A stretch of DNA of 5,298 bases from NCBI GenBank assembly GCA_026386835.1, contig JAPLMV010000228.1, positions 1-5,298 on the forward strand, given 5' to 3'. This DNA is from Planctomycetota bacterium. GTDB lineage: Bacteria; Planctomycetota; Phycisphaerae; Sedimentisphaerales; Anaerobacaceae. The notes under the pieces are model-generated. The model had not been told where the DNA came from and made no database searches. It worked only from the letters and a program-made list of their open reading frames with translations. Below are positions 1 through 5,298 of the stretch, piece by piece. Made by a program: the position numbers and the translations under genes. How positions within the stretch are numbered: position 1 is the first letter of the stretch; the number at the start of each line of letters is the position of its first letter.

Positions 1-167
1 CGAAGAGCGAAGGCGGGTCGAGCCAAACGCGCAGGTATTTACGACCAAAATCCGGAAAAAATAAAAAAATTTTTACATTCTCTAACTCCTTATTTTACAA
101 TTAGTTACGACTTTTATTTGTGTCCCTTCGTGCCTTAGTGGTGAGCTTTTTTCTACGAGATACGAAA
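1..167. other. Left-edge stretch with no recognisable gene
   Basis: No coding region can be supported here. Plus-strand frame 1 is open from the edge to a TAG at 136-138, frame 2 to a TAA at 62-64, and frame 3 to a TAG near 102. Any of them could be the tail of a gene lying to the left, but none gives a peptide I recognise. The first 45 bases are GC-rich and the rest is AT-rich, with A and T runs around 55-75, which fits a gene end or repeat followed by intergenic DNA. The stretch lies downstream of the minus-strand sigma factor gene. I see no convincing GC-rich stem followed by a T-run that would terminate it. Confidence 0.4.
122..144. repeat. Segment resembling the 'CACGAAGG' family of intergenic repeats
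   Basis: Read on the minus strand, this segment is TCACCACTAAGGCACGAAGG followed by GACAC. It closely resembles the short modular sequence built from CACCACGAAGG / CACGAAGG units that, from memory, recurs between genes in many environmental bacterial genomes, often near small GxxExxY-type genes. Only one copy is in the window, so repetition itself cannot be seen. The identification rests on recalled similarity. Confidence 0.35.
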
Positions 168-1862
168 TCATCCCGTCAGCATCTCAAATTCTTCTATGCT
201 TAGCAAATGTTTTAATTTCTGCAGGGCGATAAGTTCGAGCTGACGCACCCTTTCTTTGCTCATACCAAGGTCCTGGCCGATTTGCAGAAAGGTCTTTTTC
301 TGTTTTTTTATCGACGACCCAACAAGCCCATAATGATTCATTATTATATATTGCTCGCGTTCATCGAGGTTGTCTTTAATAACCTGCACGAGACTCTCCC
401 TTGCCCGTTCAATAGCAACCACCCCCGCCGCCATCGTAGTTCGAAAATCACGCTGCACATTTTCCAACGATGCCGCCCCCCCTTTGTCCAGCCGTGCCGC
501 CTCTTGCGGTATCCTGCGGGCGTAATCTTTCGTTATCGCCCACGTCGCATAAGTGCTGAATCTGAATCCCTTGGTATAGTCGAACTTCTCCGCCGCCTGC
601 ATCAGCGATAAATTACCCTCGCTGACTAAGTCCGCCATATTCACCCCGCTCGAAAAATGTTTATTCGCAATGCTCACTACTAACCGCAGATTCGCCTCTA
701 TTATCATTTTCCTGATGGTCTCTGCCTGGGCTAAATATCTTTCGATTTTATTTAATCGAGCGCTCAGCACACCGGAAACCTTCATGCCATCCCTGGCCGT
801 AAAAGCCAGGTATTTCAAATAATTGCACCTGCGGAATAACTCCACCTCCTGCTCTCTGTTAAGTACAGGCGCATCGTTCATTGCTTCCTGATACCTCTCG
901 AATGAACCACCTGTTAATTGCGGCGGCTCTATATTTTTCCTAAAACTTAATTTCACACCTGCTACCGGATTACCCAGAATTTTTTGCTCGGCGCCAATCG
1001 CAGAAAATTCTTCGCTGGCTATATATTCAATCTTTCTTGCCATAATTGCCTTCGCCCTGCCTAATTTTATAATCCGGTAAATTGAACTCTTGGTCCGATG
1101 AAAACGACTTATCAATTCTTTGATGTCGCCCCCCTGCTTGTACAGCCTGTAAATCTCTGCCCCCTCCGCCGGACTTACCACCCCTGCGGGCTTGCCAAAT
1201 ATATGCCTGTCGGGATTCGTCTTTTCATAATTAGCGATAACATATCTGATGGTCTCGTGAGCCCGCCCGAATTTCTCCGCTATCTTGTTTATTACCTGAT
1301 AACGGGATAGTCCCGTCCTGGCCGCAAACGACAAGGCTCGCCTTACAATCTGCTGCCTTTCTTTCTTTGTCAGCCGCGCAAATTTCCTGGCCCTGGCCGC
1401 CAAATCGGGATGCTCTTTGAGAAATACGGCGACGGTAGAGTCCAAAAATCCAAATCTCTTTTCGCCGTCGTCAAAAATAAACTTCAGGGCTACAAGACCC
1501 CTTTTTCGCCAACGATTGATAGTTTTTGTCGAAACCCCAAGCTCCTTTGCAAGTTCCTCAATGGTACTAACCTTTTCTCCCTGCTCCCATGCAGGAGGAG
1601 CTATCTGGCCGCTCAATTTTGAAATGAAAATCCGCAGGTCATCGATAAGCTCTTCGCCTTTTATCGGCTGCCATTCAATCTGCTCACTGGGACGAAATCC
1701 GGTAATCTTAAAACAAACAAATTCAAACGGATATTCCCTGCCCTTATCAATAATCGAGAGAAGGTTTTCTGCCCCTTCAAGCTGCTTACGCCGTTTGCTT
1801 TGGGGTGTGAACCGAAGCTGCATCAGCAATTGTTCCAGACTGGTATTCTTTATCCGCCGCAT
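168..1862 (-). CDS. Sigma-70 family RNA polymerase sigma factor with an N-terminal multi-HTH extension
   Basis: A 564-residue sigma factor directing RNA polymerase to promoters. The C-terminal half carries the sigma-70 core. Residues about 320-355 look like region 1.2. Residues about 384-450 are region 2, with NLRLVVSIANKH, DLVSEGNLSLMQAAEKFDY and FSTYATW. Residues about 490-555 are region 4, whose helix-turn-helix contains SKERVRQLE, close to the RpoD -35 recognition helix. Region 3 is reduced to a short linker. The N-terminal ~300 residues are not standard sigma sequence: a MerR-like HTH at about 98-122 (ending TKTINRWRKRGL) is followed by two further HTH-like segments near 186-212 and 246-268. 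This layout is what I associate with Phycisphaerae planctomycetes. ATG 1862 is the first possible start, because an in-frame TAA lies two codons upstream; the ribosome binding site is weak. A poor promoter candidate (TTGGTG at 1934-1939, TAGATA at 1910-1915, minus strand) precedes it. Which promoters it serves is unknown. Confidence 0.93.
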   Translation of the reverse strand: MRRIKNTSLEQLLMQLRFTPQSKRRKQLEGAENLLSIIDKGREYPFEFVCFKITGFRPSEQIEWQPIKGEELIDDLRIFISKLSGQIAPPAWEQGEKVSTIEELAKELGVSTKTINRWRKRGLVALKFIFDDGEKRFGFLDSTVAVFLKEHPDLAARARKFARLTKKERQQIVRRALSFAARTGLSRYQVINKIAEKFGRAHETIRYVIANYEKTNPDRHIFGKPAGVVSPAEGAEIYRLYKQGGDIKELISRFHRTKSSIYRIIKLGRAKAIMARKIEYIASEEFSAIGAEQKILGNPVAGVKLSFRKNIEPPQLTGGSFERYQEAMNDAPVLNREQEVELFRRCNYLKYLAFTARDGMKVSGVLSARLNKIERYLAQAETIRKMIIEANLRLVVSIANKHFSSGVNMADLVSEGNLSLMQAAEKFDYTKGFRFSTYATWAITKDYARRIPQEAARLDKGGAASLENVQRDFRTTMAAGVVAIERARESLVQVIKDNLDEREQYIIMNHYGLVGSSIKKQKKTFLQIGQDLGMSKERVRQLELIALQKLKHLLSIEEFEMLTG

Positions 1863-1928
1863 AAATTAATTTCTTGCCAACCACCCTTAACCATGCAAAA
1901 AAACCGTCTTATCTATGAACTTTTTTCC

Positions 1929-1942
1929 CACTTCACCAAGTG
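1929..1942. repeat. Small inverted repeat upstream of the sigma factor gene
   Basis: CACTT at 1929-1933 and AAGTG at 1938-1942 form a perfect 5-bp inverted repeat around a 4-base centre. It lies about 70 bases upstream of the sigma factor start and overlaps the only -35-like sequence seen there. It could be a small operator, or chance given its length. Confidence 0.25.
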
Positions 1943-1962
1943 TCCATCTTAACATATCAGGC

Positions 1963-2005
1963 AAAAAAAAACAGCCCCAACTTTGTAGGTCAGGACTGTT
2001 TTTTT
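1963..2005 (-). terminator. Intrinsic terminator of the corrinoid protein gene (possibly bidirectional)
   Basis: On the minus strand ACAGTCC pairs with GGGCTGT (forward bases 1993-1999 and 1971-1977) with one G-U wobble. The loop is about 15 bases, and the stem is followed by a run of nine T. On the plus strand the same stem carries a C-A mismatch but also has a T-run (1999-2005), so weak function in that direction is possible. It lies 36 bases beyond the stop codon of the corrinoid gene and before the sigma factor gene. The two minus-strand genes are therefore probably separate transcription units. Confidence 0.75.
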
Positions 2006-2040
2006 AATTTTTATTACAAGATTCGGTAATCTGGCAAGTC

Positions 2041-2667
2041 TTATGCAACAAATTTCTTGACGAGATCCACCGCAGAAGCCGCATCAGCAGCATAACCATC
2101 GGCGCCTATCTTGTCGGCGTATGCCTGGGTCACTGGTGCCCCGCCTATGATAATCTTTGCCTTAATACCGGCAGCTCTCATCGCTTTTAAGGTTTTTTCC
2201 ATCGAGGGCATTGTGGTGGTCAAAAGAGCGCTCATTCCGATTACCTGTGCGCCTGAGGCCTTGGCCTGCTCTACAAACTTCTCCGAAGTCATATCGACGC
2301 CGATATCAATAACCTCAAAGCCGGCACCCTTGAGCATCATACCAACAAGATTTTTGCCGATATCGTGCAAATCGCCCTGCACTGTACCAATCATAAACTT
2401 ACCGACCGGCTTTACGCCTGTCCTCACAAGTTCCGGCGCAAGGACTTCCATCGCCATCTTCATCGCTCTGGCGGCAATAAGAACTTCAGGGATATATACC
2501 TCGTTCTTTTTGAAACGAGCGCCGATGACATCCATCCCTGCTATTAATCCGTCGCTGAGGATTTTCTTTGGCACCAAACCCTCTTGAATCGCCTCTTTGG
2601 TAATCTTTACCGCGGTATTCTGGTCACCTTTGATAACCGCATCAGCCAGTGCCTTCAAATCTGCCAT
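2041..2667 (-). CDS. Corrinoid (B12-binding) protein of a methyltransferase system
   Basis: A 208-residue soluble corrinoid protein of the MtaC/MtbC/MttC-like family. In this family the cobalt of a bound corrinoid carries a methyl group between a substrate-specific methyltransferase and a second one that passes it to tetrahydrofolate or a thiol. Residues 1 to about 88 form the helical cap domain, and about 89-208 the Rossmann-like B12 domain. The signature is complete: D99-L-H101-D-I-G104 (H101 is the expected lower cobalt ligand), S146-A-L148 and G175-G176. Length is normal for the family. The start is well supported by GAGGTGA (2674-2680) six bases upstream. No methyltransferase or RamA-like reactivase gene lies next to it: it is followed by a terminator and preceded by a divergent ETF operon. 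The substrate (methanol, methylamines, glycine betaine, methoxylated aromatics) therefore cannot be told, and no specific gene symbol is justified. Confidence 0.92.
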   Translation of the reverse strand: MADLKALADAVIKGDQNTAVKITKEAIQEGLVPKKILSDGLIAGMDVIGARFKKNEVYIPEVLIAARAMKMAMEVLAPELVRTGVKPVGKFMIGTVQGDLHDIGKNLVGMMLKGAGFEVIDIGVDMTSEKFVEQAKASGAQVIGMSALLTTTMPSMEKTLKAMRAAGIKAKIIIGGAPVTQAYADKIGADGYAADAASAVDLVKKFVA

Positions 2668-2673
2668 TTTTGT

Positions 2674-2680
2674 TCACCTC
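2674..2680 (-). promoter_or_regulatory. Ribosome binding site of the corrinoid protein gene
   Basis: GAGGTGA on the minus strand, six bases before the ATG at 2667, is a near-ideal Shine-Dalgarno sequence. It fixes the start codon and suggests efficient translation, whereas the sigma factor gene downstream has only a poor site. Confidence 0.85.
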
Positions 2681-2745
2681 AAAAAAATAAGTTGACTAAT
2701 ATGTTTTTACGTCTTTCGATACAAACCAGATTTAACATTATTTTC

Positions 2746-2751
2746 ATTATA
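2746..2751 (-). promoter_or_regulatory. Candidate -10 box for the corrinoid protein gene
   Basis: A perfect TATAAT on the minus strand, 78 bases upstream of the corrinoid start codon, would give a leader of about 70 bases. No good -35 hexamer lies at 16-18 bp spacing. In such AT-rich DNA a chance match is quite possible. Confidence 0.3.
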
Positions 2752-2793
2752 AAAACAAGTTATAAAACAAATTTTTTTAACTTTTGCAGCAGT

Positions 2794-2846
2794 TTTTGAT
2801 AAGATAACAGCATAAAAAAGCTGATTTATTGCATTATCTTACAAAA
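2794..2846. repeat. Imperfect inverted repeat with a nested small hairpin
   Basis: TTTTGATAAGATAA (2794-2807) is the inverse complement of TTATCTTACAAAA (2834-2846), except for one extra A at 2799. Thirteen base pairs can form, including the perfect core TAAGATAA / TTATCTTA. Between the arms CAGC (2808-2811) and GCTG (2820-2823) form a smaller nested inverted repeat. It lies 127 bases from the corrinoid start and 221 bases from the ETF start. Neither strand has a T-run after the stem, so it does not look like a terminator. A two-site operator or a structured leader is more likely. Confidence 0.55.
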
Positions 2847-2967
2847 AAATCACCTAAAAACATCAGAATGATACCTAATTTTATCACAATATCAAACATT
2901 TTCCATATTTGAACTTCCAACAGGGGATACACAAAAAATAGCTGTGCCGCAGTAAATATTATTTTAT

Positions 2968-2996
2968 TTGGTGCAATGATATTGTAAACTTATCCT
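2968..2996 (+). promoter_or_regulatory. Candidate promoter of the ETF operon
   Basis: TTGGTG (2968-2973) and TATCCT (2991-2996) are spaced by 17 bp and match the sigma-70 consensus at 3/6 and 4/6 positions. Transcription would begin near 3003, giving a leader of about 64 bases. This is the best-placed pair I saw upstream of the ETF gene, but the match is weak. Confidence 0.3.
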
Positions 2997-3053
2997 CTAA
3001 CTTGCGAAACATCATTTGCTTGGCGGTTTGTTTTTTGGGAAGATAAAGATATT

Positions 3054-3058
3054 GGAAG
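3054..3058 (+). promoter_or_regulatory. Ribosome binding site deciding the ETF start
   Basis: GGAAG lies eight bases before ATG 3067. The reading frame stays open upstream to TTG codons at 3016 and 3052, but ATG 3067 has the best site and gives the family-typical N-terminus, with KQVPD at residues 9-13. Confidence 0.7.
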
Positions 3059-3066
3059 ATATTTGT

Positions 3067-5166
3067 ATGAGCAACTATATAGTCCTCGTAAAACAGGTTC
3101 CCGATGTAACGCAAATCACCGATAACGCCTTCGACCCTGAAACCGGCACGCTCATCAGAACAAGACTTGCCAGTGTAATCAACGAACTCGACTCACAGGC
3201 AATTGCCTTTGCAAACCGGATGAAACTGCAAACAGGTGACACAAAAGGTAAAATCATCTGCCTGACCATGGGCCCGCCAATGGCACAGGATGTCCTGCGA
3301 TATAGTCTTTCACGTTGTGCGGATATGGCAGTCCTCTTAACAGATAAAACGCTCGGCGGCGCAGATACATGGGCAACTGCAAATCCACTGGCCTGGGCCG
3401 TCAGAAAAATCTCAGCCGAAATATTTAACGGAGACACAAACTATTACATCGTTACAGGAATGCAGTCGGTTGACGGCGATACGGCACAGGTACCCCCGCA
3501 AATCGCCGAAGAACTGAACCTGCCCTGCATAGCTTATGCCACTAACGCAGAATTTAAGAACAACCGTTTCGAATTCACACGTATAATAAGCGGAGGCAGC
3601 CAGGTCGTCGCCGTCGAAAAATTACCTGCTGTAATTACAGTAGCCAAATATGAATACCCGCTTTTTGCCGCCTTTGCCGCCACCCGCAGGGCAAATGCGA
3701 CAGAAATCATCCGCTGGAGCGCAGACGACATTAAAGCAACCCAAATCGGCGTCAAAGGCTCAAAAACAACCGTCATACGGGTCTTTCCGCCCGCCAAAAG
3801 CTCAAGAAAATGCCAACATGTTGCAGATGTAAACTCCTTAGCCAAAATACTTGCCGATACATTTAAAAGCGATGGGCATAAAAACACCGCAGCCGACAAA
3901 AGCCATATAATAGCCGGCTACATTTTGCCGGCAAAACGAGCCGACAAATTCGAGAGACCCTTCGAAGCCACAGAAAAGGAAAACCAGGACTACAAAATAC
4001 TCGCTCAGACACTTCGAAAACTCAATGTTGCCGACATCAGTAGAATTGACGATGCAGACAAAGAAAAAATCCTCGCTGCCGCAGGCGACAGATTCCACAA
4101 AAATGCTCTCGATGATATGCTCAACGGCCTGCAGTCAACCCAACCTGCTTATCAAGGCCAGGTCTGGGTCATCGCAGAACACAGCAATAATGTTATTCAC
4201 CCTGCAACATTTGAACTCATCGGCAAGGCCCGCGAACTTGCAGATTCTCTCGAAACAAAAGTCGGGGCAGTCTTAGCGGGCTTTCAAATCGAACCTCTGA
4301 CAAAAGAACTAATCGCAGCAGGCGCCGATGATGTTTATCTAACAGAAGACAAACTGCTCAATGTGTTCGACCCGGCTGCATACCGCAAAGTCGTCGCCAA
4401 CGCAATAGGCAAATATTGGCCGCAAATAGTTCTCTTTGCCGCAACCCCGCAGGGTAGAATGCTCGCTCCGATGGTATCCTACAGAGTCGGCTGCGGCCTG
4501 ACCGCCGACTGTACCTCGCTTGATATAAAAGACAGTTCCCGAAAAGGCCAGATTGCAATTCTCCTGCAGACCCGGCCTGCCCTTGGCGGAAATGTCATGG
4601 CAACCATCTGCACAAAAAATTCAAAATCACAAATGGCCACCGCAAGGCCCGGCGTTATGAAACGCCTGCCGCCTGATAATTCGAGAGCCGGCAAAATCAT
4701 TTGCCATAACGTCCAGCTTTCAAAAGAAGATGTCAGTCTTGAGATAATAAAAACAGAGATGGGGACAGGCACGGTAAACTTTAACGCTGAAATAATTGTT
4801 AGCGGCGGCAAGGGCATGCAAAGCCGTGACGACTACCAGTTGCTTATCGACTCGCTGCGGGATAGTCTGCATAAAAAATTTAACGTCCCCGTAGAAAAAG
4901 GCGCCTCACGCGCCGCCGTTGAACAGGGCTTTATCGATCGCGTCCATCAGGTCGGCCAAACCGGCACCGCTGTCGGCCCAAAACTTTATATCGCACTGGG
5001 AATATCCGGCGCAATACAACACATGATAGGCGTTGCAAACTCCCAGACCATCATCGCCGTCAACAACGACCCCAACGCCCCGATATTCAAACAGTGCGAT
5101 TATTACCTGACAGGAAATGTTGAAAAAATCATACCTCAACTGGTCAGTGAATTGGAGAAAATATAA
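3067..5166 (+). CDS. Fused electron transfer flavoprotein, EtfB-EtfA
   Basis: One 699-residue protein carrying both ETF subunits, normally separate proteins of about 260 and 320-400 residues. It shuttles electrons from flavin dehydrogenases, probably to the ETF-QO encoded next. Residues 1 to about 270 are EtfB: KQVPD (9-13), DPETGTLIR, GGADTWAT (97-104), DGDTAQV (136-142) and LPAVITV. Residues about 361-699 are EtfA: VWVIAE at the start, GLTADCT (477-483), TRPALGGN (502-509), then the FAD domain with SGGKG (579-583), GASRAAV, QVGQTG (628-633), GISGAIQH (645-652) and NNDPNAPIF. T632 and H652, matching flavin-site residues of human EtfA, are kept; the arginine of the usual SGGRG is lysine (K582). 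About 90 residues (271-360) form a charged linker without cysteines, so no ferredoxin domain. Both halves resemble clostridial, bifurcating-type ETFs from memory. No signal peptide or membrane segment is seen. The gene probably heads the operon. Confidence 0.95.
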   Translation: MSNYIVLVKQVPDVTQITDNAFDPETGTLIRTRLASVINELDSQAIAFANRMKLQTGDTKGKIICLTMGPPMAQDVLRYSLSRCADMAVLLTDKTLGGADTWATANPLAWAVRKISAEIFNGDTNYYIVTGMQSVDGDTAQVPPQIAEELNLPCIAYATNAEFKNNRFEFTRIISGGSQVVAVEKLPAVITVAKYEYPLFAAFAATRRANATEIIRWSADDIKATQIGVKGSKTTVIRVFPPAKSSRKCQHVADVNSLAKILADTFKSDGHKNTAADKSHIIAGYILPAKRADKFERPFEATEKENQDYKILAQTLRKLNVADISRIDDADKEKILAAAGDRFHKNALDDMLNGLQSTQPAYQGQVWVIAEHSNNVIHPATFELIGKARELADSLETKVGAVLAGFQIEPLTKELIAAGADDVYLTEDKLLNVFDPAAYRKVVANAIGKYWPQIVLFAATPQGRMLAPMVSYRVGCGLTADCTSLDIKDSSRKGQIAILLQTRPALGGNVMATICTKNSKSQMATARPGVMKRLPPDNSRAGKIICHNVQLSKEDVSLEIIKTEMGTGTVNFNAEIIVSGGKGMQSRDDYQLLIDSLRDSLHKKFNVPVEKGASRAAVEQGFIDRVHQVGQTGTAVGPKLYIALGISGAIQHMIGVANSQTIIAVNNDPNAPIFKQCDYYLTGNVEKIIPQLVSELEKI

Positions 5167-5169
5167 AAC

Positions 5170-5298
5170 GTGCTAAAAAATAATTATAACAGTGTCTCTG
5201 TCCTGATTGTTGGCGCCGGCCCTGCCGGTCTGTCCGCTGCTATACAACTCAAAACGCTAAAACCAAAGCTCGACATCTGCGTCATTGAAAAAGCCGCA
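5170..5298 (+). CDS. ETF:quinone oxidoreductase, N-terminal part (cut by window edge)
   Basis: The first 43 codons are visible and run off the right edge. A short leader of about ten residues is followed by VLIVGAGPAGLSAA (11-24), the dinucleotide-binding GxGxxG motif for FAD. QLKTLKPKLDICVIEKAA follows. The long spacing between the glycine motif and the acidic VIEKAA strand, and the wording of that strand, match ETF-QO (human ETFDH has the same pattern) better than FixC or other flavoproteins. ETF-QO is a membrane-associated FAD and 4Fe-4S enzyme that oxidises reduced ETF and reduces quinone; the Fe-S and membrane parts are outside the window. GTG 5170 is the only start available: it lies two codons after the in-frame stop of the ETF gene, with GGAG at 5154-5157, 12 bases upstream. 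The 3-nt gap implies co-transcription and probably translational coupling with the fused ETF. Confidence 0.85.
   Translation, partial: MLKNNYNSVSVLIVGAGPAGLSAAIQLKTLKPKLDICVIEKAA

Larger units (their letters stand above)
2668..3066. other. AT-rich divergent intergenic region (399 bp)
   Basis: This region separates the start codons of the corrinoid gene (leftward) and the fused ETF gene (rightward), so it must hold the control sequences of both. It is strongly AT-rich and has stops in all frames; no small gene is supported. It contains the corrinoid ribosome binding site (2674-2680), a TATAAT-like box for the leftward gene, a large inverted repeat (2794-2846), a weak promoter-like pair for the rightward gene (2968-2996) and the ETF ribosome binding site (3054-3058). 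I saw no cobalamin riboswitch motif. Confidence 0.8.

Noticed and set aside
55..80. Terminator after the sigma factor gene formed by the A/T runs
   Set aside because: The stretch can pair only through A and T, has no GC stem, and is about 90 bases beyond the stop codon.
1..138. C-terminal end of a gene in plus-strand frame 1
   Set aside because: The frame is open to the left edge, but the peptide is unrecognised, two other frames are also open over part of it, and its last codons fall in the repeat-like segment.
1417..1869. 150-codon open frame on the plus strand
   Set aside because: It lies antisense to the clearly conserved N-terminal part of the sigma factor gene. Its product shows no recognisable motif and it has no good ribosome binding site.
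2111..2587. 158-codon open frame on the plus strand
   Set aside because: It lies entirely within the corrinoid protein gene on the opposite strand, whose B12 motifs are unmistakable. Its hydrophobic product is what antisense reading of such genes commonly gives.
2584..2799. 71-codon open frame reaching into the intergenic region
   Set aside because: It starts inside the corrinoid gene on the other strand and runs over its promoter region, with low-complexity AT-rich codons and no known motif.
2968..2986. Sigma-54 type promoter (GG...GC spacing) before the ETF gene
   Set aside because: TTGGTGC is followed by TTGTA, but the -24/-12 spacing is off by two bases and the -12 GC is missing.
2668..3066. 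Cobalamin riboswitch before the corrinoid gene
   Set aside because: I looked for a B12-box-like GCCACTG core and a compact GC-rich fold. Neither strand shows one.
3016..3066. Longer ETF protein starting at TTG 3016 or TTG 3052
   Set aside because: The added residues are not part of the EtfB family N-terminus. ATG 3067 has a better-placed ribosome binding site and gives the expected start.
3534..3899. 121-codon open frame on the minus strand
   Set aside because: It is antisense to the EtfB half of the fused ETF, with no motif or start signal of its own.

Overview
The window looks like chromosomal DNA from an anaerobic or facultatively anaerobic environmental bacterium, most likely a planctomycete of the Phycisphaerae / Sedimentisphaerales kind. 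That assignment is an inference. It rests mainly on the sigma factor, whose long N-terminal extension with helix-turn-helix motifs in front of a sigma-70 core is an architecture I associate with Phycisphaerae. The moderate GC content and the fused, anaerobe-type electron transfer flavoprotein are compatible with it. No rRNA, tRNA, CRISPR array or transposase gene is visible.

Layout, left to right. Bases 1-167 hold no recognisable gene but contain a short segment like the 'CACGAAGG' intergenic repeats of many environmental genomes. Bases 168-1862 (minus) encode a 564-residue sigma-70 family factor with three apparent N-terminal helix-turn-helix motifs. Bases 1863-2040 hold a stem-loop with a T-run, best read as the intrinsic terminator of the next minus-strand gene. 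Bases 2041-2667 (minus) encode a 208-residue corrinoid (B12-binding) protein of the methyltransferase type. Bases 2668-3066 are an AT-rich divergent intergenic region with a 13-bp inverted repeat and weak candidate promoters. Bases 3067-5166 (plus) encode a 699-residue fused EtfB-EtfA protein. From 5170 to the window edge (plus) is the start of an ETF:quinone oxidoreductase (ETF-QO).

How the genes fit together. The fused ETF and ETF-QO are separated by 3 nt and surely form one operon: the ETF collects electrons from flavin dehydrogenases and ETF-QO would pass them to the membrane quinone pool. The ETF is not of the mitochondrial/aerobic kind. Both halves resemble clostridial-type ETFs, and the EtfB half keeps most of the DGDTAQV loop linked to a second FAD in electron-bifurcating ETFs. 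Pairing such an ETF with ETF-QO is the most interesting metabolic feature here. The divergent corrinoid protein would carry methyl groups in one-carbon metabolism, but its methyltransferase partners are not in the window, so a functional link between the two divergent units is only possible, not shown.
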